DNA from: Bradyrhizobium sp. S69
GTDB lineage: Bacteria > Pseudomonadota > Alphaproteobacteria > Rhizobiales > Xanthobacteraceae
Direction of reading: 5' to 3'
Assembly: GCF_009766005.1 (NCBI RefSeq)
Contig: NZ_LMUK01000006.1
Location: forward strand, 62,001 to 126,000
DNA length: 64,000 bases
Shown: one piece after another, positions 15,844-25,731 of the stretch
How the letters are laid out: the number at the start of each line of letters is the position of its first letter
Position numbering within the stretch: position 1 is the first letter of the stretch
The notes under the pieces: generated by a model
The model's input: only the letters and a program-made list of their open reading frames with translations
Told to the model about the DNA's origin: nothing
Databases searched by the model: none
Made by a program: the position numbers and the translations under genes

Positions 15844-17316
15844 GTGTTTGGTAAGCGTAGCGGAACAGAAAACGATTCGCGGCCGACGAAGTCCGCCGGC
15901 GGCGTGCTGGAGCAATCTTCCAGCGCGCCCGCCGCTGCGTCGCGCGATGCGCCACCGCCGGCCGTTTCCTCGCCACCGCTGGCGCCGGCCAGAGCGGCAC
16001 CGCCCGCGCCGTCGATGGACGCGCGGCGCTCGGATAGTTATTACCAGGTCAAGGCGACGATCTTCGGCGCCTTGATCGAAGCCATCGATCTCGCCCAGCT
16101 CGCCAAGCTCGACGGCGAATCGGCGCGCGAGGAAATCCGCGATATCGTCAACGAGATCATCGCGATCAAGAATATCGTGATGTCGATCGCCGAGCAGGAG
16201 GAACTGCTCGACGACATCTGCAACGACGTTCTCGGATACGGACCGCTGGAGCCGCTGCTGTCGCGCGACGACATCTCGGACATCATGGTCAACGGCGCCG
16301 GCACGGTATTTATCGAAGTTGCCGGCAGAATTCAGCGCACCGGAATCCGTTTCCGCGACAACCAGCAACTGCTCAACATCTGTCAACGCATCGTCAGCCA
16401 GGTCGGCCGCCGCGTCGATGAATCCTCTCCGATCTGCGACGCGCGCCTCGCCGACGGCTCCCGTGTCAACGCCATCGTTCCGCCGCTGGCGATCGACGGG
16501 CCGGCGCTCACGATCCGCAAATTCAAGAAGGACAAGCTGACCCTCGACCAGCTGGTCAAGTTCGGCGCGATCACGCAGGAAGGCGCGGAAATCTTGCAGA
16601 TCATCGGGCGCTGCCGCGCCAATGTGCTGATCTCGGGCGGTACCGGTTCCGGCAAGACGACGCTGCTGAATTGCCTCACCAACTATATCGACGAGGACGA
16701 GCGCATCATCACCTGCGAGGACGCGGCCGAACTTCAGCTACAGCAGCCGCATGTGGTGCGCCTTGAAACCCGCCCGCCCAATATCGAAGGCGAAGGCCAG
16801 GTCACCATGCGCGAACTGGTCCGCAACTGCCTGCGTATGCGCCCTGAGCGTATCATCGTCGGCGAAGTCCGCGGACCGGAAGCGTTCGACCTGTTGCAGG
16901 CCATGAACACCGGTCACGACGGCTCGATGGGGACGCTGCACGCCAATAATCCACGCGAAGCCCTGTCACGCTGCGAATCCATGATCACGATGGGTGGATT
17001 TTCGCTGCCGTCGCGAACCATTCGCGAGATGATCTGCGCCTCGATCGACGTCGTGGTTCAGGCCGCCCGCCTGCGCGACGGCTCCCGCCGCATCACCCAC
17101 ATCACCGAGGTGATGGGCATGGAAGGCGATACCATCATCACCCAGGACCTGTTCGTCTACGACCTGGTCGGCGAGGACGCCAACGGCAACATTCTGGGAC
17201 GGCATCGCTCGACCGGGATCGGACGACCCCGCTTCTGGGATCGCGCGCGGTATTACGGCGAAGAGAAGCGGCTTGCCGCAGCGCTCGACGCTGCCGAAGT
17301 CGCGCCACCGAACTAA
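15844..17316 (+). CDS. cpaF: Pilus assembly/secretion ATPase CpaF/TadA
   Basis: This 490-residue hexameric motor ATPase of the type II/IV secretion family drives both pilus extension and retraction in Tad systems. A Pro/Ala-rich low-complexity N-terminus (about 15-60) precedes the conserved domain '[20 protein letters not shown]'. Walker A is GGTGSGKT (265-272); the Asp and His boxes '[19 protein letters not shown]' and '[18 protein letters not shown]' follow. The start is GTG at 15844. It lies between cpaE and tadB. Confidence 0.96.
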   Translation: MFGKRSGTENDSRPTKSAGGVLEQSSSAPAAASRDAPPPAVSSPPLAPARAAPPAPSMDARRSDSYYQVKATIFGALIEAIDLAQLAKLDGESAREEIRDIVNEIIAIKNIVMSIAEQEELLDDICNDVLGYGPLEPLLSRDDISDIMVNGAGTVFIEVAGRIQRTGIRFRDNQQLLNICQRIVSQVGRRVDESSPICDARLADGSRVNAIVPPLAIDGPALTIRKFKKDKLTLDQLVKFGAITQEGAEILQIIGRCRANVLISGGTGSGKTTLLNCLTNYIDEDERIITCEDAAELQLQQPHVVRLETRPPNIEGEGQVTMRELVRNCLRMRPERIIVGEVRGPEAFDLLQAMNTGHDGSMGTLHANNPREALSRCESMITMGGFSLPSRTIREMICASIDVVVQAARLRDGSRRITHITEVMGMEGDTIITQDLFVYDLVGEDANGNILGRHRSTGIGRPRFWDRARYYGEEKRLAAALDAAEVAPPN

Positions 17317-17328
17317 AGGGAGCAGGCC

Positions 17329-18303
17329 ATGCACGTCCAAACGCTCGCACTGGCTTTCCTGGCCGCCACCGCCATCGGCGGCCTGGCGTGGGTTTTTCTG
17401 TATCCGGTTCTGTCGGGACAGAACAAGGCCGATTCTCGCCGGGCATCGATCGCAAAATCGGCGCCTGCCGCACGCCAGGCTGACAAGAGCCAGCGCTCGC
17501 GTCGCGAACAGATCGAAGGATCGATGAGGGATCTCGAGGCGCGCCGCCTGAAGGAAAAGAAGGTCCCGCTTGGCACCCGGCTAACCCAGGCCGGCCTGGA
17601 CTGGACGCCTCAGAAGTTCATGATCGTTTCCGCGGTGACGGGAGCGGTGTTCTTTGCCGGGGCGATGATGTTCGGCGGCGGACTGCTCGCAGCCGTCGGC
17701 ATGGGCTTCGCCGGGGGATTCGGCCTGCCGCGCTGGGCGTTGAATTACCTGAAGAAGCGCCGGGAAAAGCAATTCCTGAAAGCGCTGCCGGATGCCGTCG
17801 ACGTAATCGTTCGCGGCATCAAGGCGGGCCTGCCGCTGTTCGAATCGATCAAGGTCGTCGCAGCCGATGCACCTGAGCCGCTGAGGAGCGAGTTCCTCGC
17901 CATTATCGAAACCCAAGCGATCGGCATGCCGCTCGGCGAGGCCTGCACGCGACTGTACGAACGGATGCCGCTGCCGGAAGCGAACTTCTTCGGTATCGTG
18001 ATCGCGATCCAGCAGAAGTCCGGCGGCAACCTGTCCGAAGCGCTGGGCAACTTGTCCAAGGTGCTGCGCGATCGCAAGAAGATGGCAGAGAAGATCCAGG
18101 CGATGTCGATGGAAGCCAAGGCTTCCGCGAGCATCATCGGTGCGCTGCCGCCGATCGTCATGATTCTCGTCTACATCACGACGCCGCAATATATTTCGAT
18201 ACTGTGGACGCATCCGACCGGTCAATTGATGCTGGTCGGCTGCGTGCTCTGGATGGCCACGGGCATCTTCGTAATGAAGAGAATGATCAATTTCGACTTC
18301 TGA
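17329..18303 (+). CDS. tadB: Tad pilus inner-membrane platform protein TadB
   Basis: This 324-residue protein has the type II secretion F domain. It has an N-terminal membrane segment, a basic region ('QRSRREQIEGSMRDLEARRL'), two further membrane segments near residues 100-130, the GspF-like helical domain ('ALPDAVDVIVRGIKAGLPL') and C-terminal membrane segments. It forms the inner-membrane platform with TadC and contacts CpaF. It follows cpaF after 12 bases, and tadC after 9. Confidence 0.95.
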   Translation: MHVQTLALAFLAATAIGGLAWVFLYPVLSGQNKADSRRASIAKSAPAARQADKSQRSRREQIEGSMRDLEARRLKEKKVPLGTRLTQAGLDWTPQKFMIVSAVTGAVFFAGAMMFGGGLLAAVGMGFAGGFGLPRWALNYLKKRREKQFLKALPDAVDVIVRGIKAGLPLFESIKVVAADAPEPLRSEFLAIIETQAIGMPLGEACTRLYERMPLPEANFFGIVIAIQQKSGGNLSEALGNLSKVLRDRKKMAEKIQAMSMEAKASASIIGALPPIVMILVYITTPQYISILWTHPTGQLMLVGCVLWMATGIFVMKRMINFDF

Positions 18304-18312
18304 CGGTGCAGC

Positions 18313-19287
18313 ATGCTTGATTTACTGGTCGACAAGATCCACGACGCGCACTTCATGACGATGCTGCTCGCCGCCATCGCCGCCAGCGCGACGGCGTATA
18401 CGCTGGTGATGCCGATGTTCGCGGGCGAAGGGCTCGCCAAGCGCATGAAGGCGGTCGCGAGCGAGCGCGAGCGGATCCGGCAGCGCGAGCGCGACCGCAT
18501 GACCAAGAACGAAAAGGTGTCGCTGCGCCAAGCGCCGAAACAGCTCGTCTCCAGGGTGGTGGAAGACTTCAATCTCGGAAAATGGCTGGCCCAGGAAGTC
18601 GCACGCGAGAAGCTCATGCAGGCCGGCTATCGCGGCCAGGCGCCCTATATCACTTTCCTGTTCTTCCGGCTGGTGACGCCGATCCTGCTCTTCTTCGCGG
18701 CAATCCTGTATGTGTTCCTGATCTCGCACATGACCTATTCATGGTCGATCAAGATCGGCATGTGCATCCTCGCGGCCTATCTGGGCTTGCAGGCGCCGAT
18801 GCTGTTCCTGAAGAACGCGATCTCAAAGCGCCAGCTCTCGATCAAGCGCGCCTTTCCCGACGCGCTCGATCTGCTGCTGATCTGCATCGAATCCGGCATG
18901 TCGGTCGAAACCGCCTTCCGCAAGGTCAGCGTCGAGATCGTGACCCAATCGGTCGCGCTGTCGGAGGAATTCACGCTGACCACCGCTGAACTCTCTTATC
19001 TCCAGGACCGCAAGGTCGCGTACGAAAACCTGGCCAAGCGCACCGGGCTAGAAGGCGTGAAATCTGTCTGTCTGGCCTTGCAGCAGGCCGAGCGCTACGG
19101 AACGCCGCTCGGTCACAGCCTGCGCGTCATGGCGCAGGAAAACCGCGACATGCGCATGAACGAAGCCGAGAAGAAGGCCGCGGCGCTGCCGCCGAAGCTG
19201 ACGGTGCCGATGATCCTGTTCTTCCTGCCGGTGCTGTTCGTCGTCATCCTCGGGCCGACCGGCATCAAGATCGCGGCGATGCAATGA
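18313..19287 (+). CDS. tadC: Tad pilus inner-membrane platform protein TadC
   Basis: This second F-domain platform protein has 324 residues, the same length as TadB. Membrane segments lie at the N-terminus, around residues 115-165 and at the C-terminus ('VPMILFFLPVLFVVILGPTG'); the F domain includes 'AFPDALDLLLICIESGMSVE'. TadC is the last gene of the + strand pilus run. A family F repeat with a strong hairpin follows and may end the transcript. Confidence 0.95.
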   Translation: MLDLLVDKIHDAHFMTMLLAAIAASATAYTLVMPMFAGEGLAKRMKAVASERERIRQRERDRMTKNEKVSLRQAPKQLVSRVVEDFNLGKWLAQEVAREKLMQAGYRGQAPYITFLFFRLVTPILLFFAAILYVFLISHMTYSWSIKIGMCILAAYLGLQAPMLFLKNAISKRQLSIKRAFPDALDLLLICIESGMSVETAFRKVSVEIVTQSVALSEEFTLTTAELSYLQDRKVAYENLAKRTGLEGVKSVCLALQQAERYGTPLGHSLRVMAQENRDMRMNEAEKKAAALPPKLTVPMILFFLPVLFVVILGPTGIKIAAMQ

Positions 19288-19306
19288 GCGGGGCGGCGCA
19301 GGTTCA

Positions 19307-19403
19307 TAACGTTTTCGAGCGAAGTGGGCACCGGTTCGCATGAAGAAAACGCGTCAAAACAAAAGACTGGAGCCCTGTTCCGATTCAATCGGAACAGGGC
19401 TCT
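19307..19403. repeat. Family F dispersed repeat, copy 2, with hairpin
   Basis: GTTTTCGAGC, CCGGTTCGC, GCGTCAA and then a 14-bp-plus hairpin (19370-19385 with 19387-19402) occur in the same order as at 8297-8407. The hairpin lies about 80 bases after tadC and may act as a 3' end signal between the convergent tadC and tadD, although no long T run follows. Confidence 0.7.
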
Positions 19404-19506
19404 CGGACCGCTATCGGCCAGCGCAAGGTTAGAGCACCGACGGCCGCGATCACCGGATGACGCGGCTCAGCGCAGGGCGATGATGGCTTCTGGCACTTGG
19501 AAGCGG

Positions 19507-20328
19507 TCAGTCCGGAGCGTTGAGAGACGCCATCGGGACTTTGCCGGAAGCGGAGCGCGGATTGTCCTTGCGGCTCAGCATCTGCTTCAGATAGGCGACA
19601 TTCGCCGCCGCCTGATCGGACGGCAGATCGGCCTTCACGATGCTTTCGGCTTCGGCGAAACGGCCCTGTAGGCCGACCACCAGCCCCAGATTCTGCCGCA
19701 CCCGCGCATCGGCGCGGCCGCTGGCATAGGCCTTGCGGAGCGTCTCTTCCGCCTTCGGCAAGTCCCTGGACAAAACATAGGAGAGGCCGAGATTGGACAG
19801 CACCGACGGTTCGTCGGGCACGATCCTCAAGGCGCTGGCGTAATAATCGCGGGCTTCGTCATGACGGCCGAGCTGATCGAGCACGGTTCCTTGCACCGAG
19901 AGGATCCGCCAGTCGGGATTGTCGGGCGTATGCGCGCGGGTCAGCACGTCGAACGACGCTTGGAAATTACCGTTATCGGCCAGCGACCGGCCGAAAGCCG
20001 CGAGCAGCGCCTTGTTGCCGGGATGGGCGATCGAGGCCTGTTCGAGCACGGCGGCGGCCTGCGATCGCTGCCCGGTGGCGCGCAGGGCCTGGCCATAGGC
20101 CAAGGCAGCATCGGCATCCTTGGGATTGGCGCGGTAGCGCTCGCCAGAAACCTCCACGGCGCGCCGCGGATCGGCGTCGGGGCTGGCTTCGGATTTCGGC
20201 ATCAGCGACCCCGTGACATCGGACGTGGTCTGGCAACCGCAAAGCCCGACGGCGAAAATCGCCGCGACGGCCGCGGAAGCAAGATGCCGGGCGAGGCTGG
20301 ACTGCGCGAGGCTGGACTGCTGACGCAT
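19507..20328 (-). CDS. tadD: TadD-like TPR lipoprotein
   Basis: This 273-residue lipoprotein has a hydrophobic N-terminus and the lipobox GLCGC (Cys about 33). The rest is mostly tetratricopeptide repeats ('DADAALAYGQALRATGQRSQ', 'GNKALLAAFGRSLADNGNFQ', 'DEPSVLSNLGLSYVLSRDLP'). TadD acts as a pilotin or scaffold for Tad secretin assembly. ATG 20328 is chosen because the signal sequence begins there. The gene is convergent with tadC. Confidence 0.88.
   Translation of the reverse strand: MRQQSSLAQSSLARHLASAAVAAIFAVGLCGCQTTSDVTGSLMPKSEASPDADPRRAVEVSGERYRANPKDADAALAYGQALRATGQRSQAAAVLEQASIAHPGNKALLAAFGRSLADNGNFQASFDVLTRAHTPDNPDWRILSVQGTVLDQLGRHDEARDYYASALRIVPDEPSVLSNLGLSYVLSRDLPKAEETLRKAYASGRADARVRQNLGLVVGLQGRFAEAESIVKADLPSDQAAANVAYLKQMLSRKDNPRSASGKVPMASLNAPD
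20291..20320. repeat. Perfect 15-bp tandem duplication in tadD signal region
   Basis: GCGAGGCTGGACTGC occurs twice without a gap and encodes a repeated five-residue block (Q-S-S-L-A, twice) just before the hydrophobic core of the TadD signal peptide. It is in frame, so it lengthens the n-region by five residues. Confidence 0.85.
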
Positions 20329-20537
20329 GGCACTTAAACTCACGAGATCAGGCGGGATTGATCGAGCCGAACGCGCCCAGCAATAAAGTGTTAACCCTAA
20401 CGCCCAGTTAAAATGCGCCTTATGGAACCCTTCAGATCGATCGAACAGGATGGCCCCATGCTGCGAAATCTCTTCCACCCGGCCGCGTTGGCCGCTTTAA
20501 CTGATCGGGCCCCGTTCGAGTGAAGACCGAGAAGAAC

Positions 20538-21920
20538 ATGCATTCAGCATTCGAGACCGCACCGGCCGCTCCAGCCATCCCGATTATTTTCGCGACCAAA
20601 ACCACCTGGGACGCGATCCGCGACGCTCTTCCCGCGCCTGCCCGGCAGTTTGCGCTGGCCAATGATTTTGCGGCGAAGCCCGGAAAATGCCTGACCTTGC
20701 CGGCCGCCGACGGGCAGATCGCCCAGGTCATTTTTGGCCTTGAGGACGAGGCCAGCAAATCCCGCGACCTGTTCCGGCCGGGATCGTTGCCAGGCCTGCT
20801 GCCGCCGGGGACCTATCGCTTTGCCAATGCGCCGCACGACACGCGGCTTGCCACACTAGCTTTTGCGCTCGGCAGCTACCGGTTCGGCCGCTACCGCACG
20901 GCGGAGACGTCCGACGTCAGGCTGGTGCCGCCCGATGGCGTCGACATCGCCGATATCACGCGGATGGCGGAAGCGGCATCCCTCGCCCGCGACCTCATCA
21001 ACACGCCGTCGAACGATATGGGACCGGAGGAACTGGCGCAGGCGGCGCAACATCTGGCAGAGCGCTTCGACGCCGGCTTCACTTGCATCACCGGCGACGA
21101 TCTCACGCGGCAGAACTTTCCGCTGATCCATGCCGTCGGCATGGCCTCGACGCGAGCGCCGCGCCTGATCGATTTCAACTGGGGCGATCCTTCGCATCCC
21201 AAGGTCACGCTGGTCGGCAAGGGCGTCTGCTTCGACACCGGCGGGCTCGACCTGAAACCTTCCGGCGGCATGCTGATCATGAAGAAGGACATGGGGGGCG
21301 CTGCCAATGTGCTGGCGTTGGCGCTGATGGTGATGGACGCCAGGCTGAAGGTGCGGCTCAGGGTGCTGATTCCCGCGGTCGAAAATGCGGTGGCCGGCAA
21401 CGCGTTTCGCCCGCTGGATGTCTTTACCTCGCGCAAGGGCCTGACGGTCGAGATCGGCAACACCGATGCCGAAGGACGGCTGGTGCTGGCCGACGCGCTG
21501 GCGCTCGCCGATGAAGAAAAGCCCGATCTGCTGATCGATCTCGGCACCCTGACGGGCGCGGCGCGGGTGGCGCTCGGGCCCGATTTACCGCCCTTTTACA
21601 CCAACGATGAGACGCTGGCGCTGCAGGTTGCGGCCCACGCGAAACAGGAGAACGATCCGTTGTGGCGATTGCCGCTGTGGCCTCCTTACGATTCCTGGCT
21701 CGATTCCAAGGTCGCCAACCTCAACAACGCGCCGTCGGGCGGGTTCGCCGGCTCCATCACCTGCGCGCTGTTCCTGCAACGCTTCGTCGAGGCCGCGAAG
21801 AGCTGGCTGCATGTCGACATCTACGGCTGGACACCGACGGCGAAGCCGGCGCGGCCCGAGGGCGGCGAATGCCAGGCCGCCCGCGCGATCTACAAATTGT
21901 TGAGTGAACGCTATGGATGA
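20538..21920 (+). CDS. M17 leucyl aminopeptidase family protein
   Basis: This cytosolic metallo-aminopeptidase has 460 residues. The C-terminal catalytic domain has the metal/active-site region 'GKGVCFDTGGLDLKPSGGML' and the family signature NTDAEGRLVLAD. It is close to the usual length for PepB/LAP-like relatives. GTG at 20520 would add six residues but has no ribosome site; ATG 20538 follows GAGAAG closely. It overlaps the NlpC/P60 gene by eight bases, so the two are made together, perhaps for processing of cell-wall-derived peptides. Confidence 0.92.
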   Translation: MHSAFETAPAAPAIPIIFATKTTWDAIRDALPAPARQFALANDFAAKPGKCLTLPAADGQIAQVIFGLEDEASKSRDLFRPGSLPGLLPPGTYRFANAPHDTRLATLAFALGSYRFGRYRTAETSDVRLVPPDGVDIADITRMAEAASLARDLINTPSNDMGPEELAQAAQHLAERFDAGFTCITGDDLTRQNFPLIHAVGMASTRAPRLIDFNWGDPSHPKVTLVGKGVCFDTGGLDLKPSGGMLIMKKDMGGAANVLALALMVMDARLKVRLRVLIPAVENAVAGNAFRPLDVFTSRKGLTVEIGNTDAEGRLVLADALALADEEKPDLLIDLGTLTGAARVALGPDLPPFYTNDETLALQVAAHAKQENDPLWRLPLWPPYDSWLDSKVANLNNAPSGGFAGSITCALFLQRFVEAAKSWLHVDIYGWTPTAKPARPEGGECQAARAIYKLLSERYG

Positions 21921-22755
21921 CCCGCGCCTGACGCCGGCGCGGCCCGACCTCGCCGCGAAATATCTCGAAGGCAAGGTCACGGCGGCACGTTTTGTCAGCG
22001 GCGAGACCTTCGAAATCGTCGATGCGATTGCACCGCTGCGGGAAAGGCCATCCGGCGACGCCGGGCTCCTGACCCAGGCGCTCAAAGGCGAGCAGGTGAC
22101 GATCTACGACCGCAACGGCGAAGGCTGGGCCTGGGGGCAACTCAACCGCGACGGCTATGTTGGCTGGCTTCCGGATTCGGCGCTGGCGAAACCCAATGCC
22201 GCACCAACGCACAAGGTCATCGCGATCCGGACATTTGCGTTTCCCGGCCCCTCGATCAAACTGCCGCCGTTGGACACGCTGGTGATGGATTCGTGGCTGA
22301 CCGTGACGCGTGAGGACGGCGCTTTCGCCGTCACGCGCGAAGGCTGGTATCTGCCGCGCCAGCATCTCGGCCAGCTCGATGGCTTCGAGAAGGACTTTGT
22401 CGAAATCGCCGAACGCTTCGTCGGCACGCCCTATCTGTGGGGCGGCAAGACTAGCCTCGGGATCGATTGTTCCGGCCTGGTCCAGATCTCATTGAACGCG
22501 GTGGGCACCGGCTGCCCGCGCGACAGCGACATGCAGCAGGACGGCCTCGGCCGGGCGCTCGATCAGGCGGAATCAAAACAATTGCAGCGCGGCGATTTGA
22601 TCTTCTGGAAGGGCCATGTCGCGATCGTGCGCGATGCCGACAGCATCGTTCATGCCAACGCGCATCACATGGCGACCGCGATTGAAAACACCCGCGACGC
22701 GATCGCCCGCATCAAGGCCGCCGGCAGCGAGGTTATTTCGATCAAGCGGATGTAG
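21913..22755 (+). CDS. NlpC/P60 family peptidase with SH3-like domains
   Basis: This 280-residue protein has N-terminal SH3b-type domains (about 30-150; 'GDAGLLTQALKGEQVTIYDR' and 'WGQLNRDGYVGWLPDSAL') and a C-terminal NlpC/P60 domain with Cys186 in 'GIDCSGLVQ', His235 in 'WKGHVAIV' and a third polar position near 'HANAHH'. Such enzymes cleave gamma-D-glutamyl-meso-diaminopimelate bonds in muropeptides. No signal peptide is seen, so a cytoplasmic peptidoglycan-recycling role is likely. Its start lies inside the end of the aminopeptidase gene. Confidence 0.9.
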   Translation: MDDPRLTPARPDLAAKYLEGKVTAARFVSGETFEIVDAIAPLRERPSGDAGLLTQALKGEQVTIYDRNGEGWAWGQLNRDGYVGWLPDSALAKPNAAPTHKVIAIRTFAFPGPSIKLPPLDTLVMDSWLTVTREDGAFAVTREGWYLPRQHLGQLDGFEKDFVEIAERFVGTPYLWGGKTSLGIDCSGLVQISLNAVGTGCPRDSDMQQDGLGRALDQAESKQLQRGDLIFWKGHVAIVRDADSIVHANAHHMATAIENTRDAIARIKAAGSEVISIKRM

Positions 22756-22777
22756 CTGAACGCCTTCCGCTCAAGTT

Positions 22778-22888
22778 CGTCATGCCCGGGCAGAAGCGCG
22801 TCTTCGCGCTAGATGTCCCGGGCATCCACGTCTTTACGCTGCTGCAGTCAGGAAGACGTGGATGGCCGGGTCAAGCCCGGCCATGACG
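22778..22888. repeat. Family B inverted-repeat element, copy 1
   Basis: Outer ends CGTCATGCCCGGG and CCCGGCCATGACG, inner arms CATCCACGTCTT and AAGACGTGGATG. It fills the gap between the convergent NlpC/P60 and yejF genes. Copies 2 and 3 are at 44401 and 45696. Confidence 0.85.
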
Positions 22889-22903
22889 AAAACGAATTGG
22901 GGT

Positions 22904-24541
22904 TCAGTCCGCCACCACGCCGCCAGCCGCGGCTTCCAACCGGAACGCGGCGGCGAACAGCGCGCGGGTGTAGTCGCTCTTCGGATTCTTGAACAGTTCC
23001 GCCGCCGCGCCCTCCTCCACCACCTTGCCGTGACGCATCACGATCAGATGGCTTGCCAATGAGGCGACCACGCGCAAATCGTGTGAAATGAACAGGTAGG
23101 TCAGGTCGCGCTTGCGCTGCAGTTCGCGCAACAGATCGACCATCTGCGCCTGCAGCAGCATATCCAGCGCGCTGGTCGGCTCGTCCAGCACCACGAAATG
23201 CGGCTCCAGCACCACCGCTCGCGCGATACTGATGCGCTGACGCTGGCCGCCGGAGAATTCATGCGGATAGCGAAACCGTGTCGCCGGATCGAGGCCAACG
23301 TCTTTCAGCGCCTTGATCACGCGCGCTTCGCGTTCGGATTCCGAGAGCGCGCGCTGATGCACGGTCAGACCCTCCGCGATGATGTCGCCGACCGACATTC
23401 GCGGGCTCAGCGCACCGAACGGATCCTGAAACACGATCTGCATGTCCCGACGGAACGGCCGCATCGCCTGGAAGCGCAGGCCCTGGATGTCCTTGCCGAG
23501 AAACACGATCGGCCCGTCGGACGAGATCAGCCGCAGCAACGCCAGGCCCAGCGTGGTCTTGCCGGAGCCGGATTCACCGACGACGCCGAGCGTCTCGCCC
23601 TGTCGCACCGAGAGGCTGACGCCATCGACCGCCTTGATATGCCCGACCGTCTTGCGCAGCAGACCGCGCTTGATCGGAAACCAGACCTTCAAACCGTCGG
23701 TCGAAATCACGACCGGAGATTCCGGGCGAGGCGGCGCCGGATCGGGCTTCGGCTCGGCTGCGAGCAAAGCGCTTGTATAGGGATGTTGCGGCGCGGTGAA
23801 GACCTGTTCGACCGGCCCCTGCTCGACGATCTTGCCGCCATTCATGACGCAGACGACATCAGCGATGCGGCGGACGATGCCGAGATCATGGGTAATGAAC
23901 AGCAGGCTCATGCCGAGCCGCGCGCGAATTTCCGCCAGCAGCGTCAGAATCTGCGCCTGGACGGTGACGTCGAGCGCGGTGGTGGGCTCGTCGGCAATCA
24001 GGAGATCCGGCTCGTTGGCGAGCGCCATCGCGATCATGACCCGCTGCCGCTGGCCGCCGGACAATTGATGCGGATAGCTCGAAAGCCGCGTTTCCGGGTC
24101 GGGAATACCGACCTGGGTCAACAGCTCGAGCGTTCGCGCCCGCGCCATCGCGCCGCGAACCCCGCTGTGCAGCTGCAATATCTCGCCGATCTGGGACTCG
24201 ATCGTATGCAGCGGATTGAGCGAGGTCATCGGCTCCTGGAAGATGATCGAAATGTCGTTGCCGCGAATGCCGCGAATCTCGCGCTCCGACATCGTAAGCA
24301 GTTCGTGGCCCTTGAAGTGGATGCTGCCGGTGGGATGCGACGCGGTCGGATACGGCAACAGCTTCAGAATCGACAGCGCGCTGACCGATTTTCCGGAACC
24401 GGATTCGCCGACCAGCGCCACGCACTCGCCGCGCTTGATCTCAAAGGAAATCCGGTCGACCGCCAGCGACGTGCCGCTCGGTTGGTGAAACGCCACCGAC
24501 AAATCGCGGACGTGAAGCAGAGGCTGATTGATGGCGTCCAT
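22904..24541 (-). CDS. yejF: Peptide ABC transporter, double ATPase YejF
   Basis: This 545-residue protein fuses two ATP-binding domains. Domain 1 has '[14 protein letters not shown]' (P-loop) and '[20 protein letters not shown]'; domain 2 has '[14 protein letters not shown]' and '[15 protein letters not shown]'. Both carry Walker B DEPT. Such a double ATPase is characteristic of YejF/GsiA-type oligopeptide importers. It is the last gene of a - strand operon with two binding proteins, yejB and yejE. In E. coli YejABEF imports peptides including microcin C; the substrate here is not known. Confidence 0.95.
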   Translation of the reverse strand: MDAINQPLLHVRDLSVAFHQPSGTSLAVDRISFEIKRGECVALVGESGSGKSVSALSILKLLPYPTASHPTGSIHFKGHELLTMSEREIRGIRGNDISIIFQEPMTSLNPLHTIESQIGEILQLHSGVRGAMARARTLELLTQVGIPDPETRLSSYPHQLSGGQRQRVMIAMALANEPDLLIADEPTTALDVTVQAQILTLLAEIRARLGMSLLFITHDLGIVRRIADVVCVMNGGKIVEQGPVEQVFTAPQHPYTSALLAAEPKPDPAPPRPESPVVISTDGLKVWFPIKRGLLRKTVGHIKAVDGVSLSVRQGETLGVVGESGSGKTTLGLALLRLISSDGPIVFLGKDIQGLRFQAMRPFRRDMQIVFQDPFGALSPRMSVGDIIAEGLTVHQRALSESEREARVIKALKDVGLDPATRFRYPHEFSGGQRQRISIARAVVLEPHFVVLDEPTSALDMLLQAQMVDLLRELQRKRDLTYLFISHDLRVVASLASHLIVMRHGKVVEEGAAAELFKNPKSDYTRALFAAAFRLEAAAGGVVAD

Positions 24542-24552
24542 GCGGCGGGTCC

Positions 24553-25731
24553 CTACCGGAACGTCTTGCGCGGATCGAAGGCGTCGCGCGCGGCTTCGCC
24601 GATGAAAATCAACAGCGACAGCATGATCGCAACCGCGAAAAAGCCGGTGAAGCCAAGCCAGGGCGCCTGCACATTGGCCTTGGCCTGCGACAGCAACTCG
24701 CCGAGCGAGGGCGAGCCCGGGGGCAGACCGAAGCCGAGGAAATCCAGCGCGGTCAGCGTCATCACCGACGAGGAGACGATGAACGGCAGGAATGTCATGG
24801 TCGCCACCATCGCGTTCGGCAGCAAATGCCGGAACATGATCACGGCATTGGACACGCCGAGCGCCCGCGCTGCCTGGATGTATTCAAAGTTACGTCCGCG
24901 CAGAAACTCCGCCCGCACCAGTCCAACCAGCGATACCCAAGAGAACAGCAGCAGGATGCCGAGCAGGACAAAGAAGCCCGGCACCAGCACCGACGACAGG
25001 ATCAGCAGCAGATACAGCGAAGGTATAGCGGTCCACACCTCGATCACGCGCTGGAAGGTCAAATCGATCCAGCCGCCGAAATAGCCCTGAACGCCGCCGG
25101 CGGCGATGCCGATGATCGACGAGATGATGGTGAGCGCGAGACCGAACAGGACCGAAATTCGAAAGCCGTAGATCAGGCGCGCGACGACGTCGCGGCCCTG
25201 GTCGTCGGTGCCGAGCCAATTATACTCCAGATCGCGGCAGCCCTTGAGGCCTTTCTTCTGCACCACGTCCTTGCACTCGGCTTCGGTCAGCATCCAGGTC
25301 GGCTTCGACGGGGCCGGTGTCGGCAAATCGAGATTGTGCGTATCGTAAGAATAGCGGATCAGCGGCCAGACGATGCTGCCACCCTTTTCCGCGATCAGCT
25401 TCTGTAGATAGGGATCGCGATAATCCGCTGCAGTCTGGAAATCGCCGCCGAACGTGGTCTCGGGATAGGTGACGAAAGCCGGAAAATACAAATGGCCATC
25501 GTACTTGATCAGGAATGGACGATCATTGGCGATCAGTTCGGCAAACAACGAGACAAAGAACAGAAGAAGAAATATCCAGAACGACCAATAGCCGCGGCGA
25601 TTCGATTTGAAATTCTGCCAGCGCCGCCGGTTGAGCGGTGACGGGCTGAAGCGATGGCGCGTCATCGGCACGGCTTCACCGAGCGGCGATTGCGTCGTGG
25701 TTTCGACCGGCGGTGGGGCGATCAGGGTCAT
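24553..25731 (-). CDS. yejE: Peptide ABC transporter permease YejE
   Basis: This 392-residue permease of the DppC/YejE type has a first membrane segment near residue 50 ('RRGYWSFWIFLLLFFVSLF'), a long periplasmic loop with 'YPETTFGGDF' and 'EYNWLGTDDQGRDVVARLIY', and the inner-membrane core with the EAA-type loop 'YIQAARALGVSNAVIMFRHL'. I use ATG 25731, which overlaps the yejB stop by one base (TGATG); the longer frame reads back into yejB. It pairs with YejB. Confidence 0.94.
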   Translation of the reverse strand: MTLIAPPPVETTTQSPLGEAVPMTRHRFSPSPLNRRRWQNFKSNRRGYWSFWIFLLLFFVSLFAELIANDRPFLIKYDGHLYFPAFVTYPETTFGGDFQTAADYRDPYLQKLIAEKGGSIVWPLIRYSYDTHNLDLPTPAPSKPTWMLTEAECKDVVQKKGLKGCRDLEYNWLGTDDQGRDVVARLIYGFRISVLFGLALTIISSIIGIAAGGVQGYFGGWIDLTFQRVIEVWTAIPSLYLLLILSSVLVPGFFVLLGILLLFSWVSLVGLVRAEFLRGRNFEYIQAARALGVSNAVIMFRHLLPNAMVATMTFLPFIVSSSVMTLTALDFLGFGLPPGSPSLGELLSQAKANVQAPWLGFTGFFAVAIMLSLLIFIGEAARDAFDPRKTFR

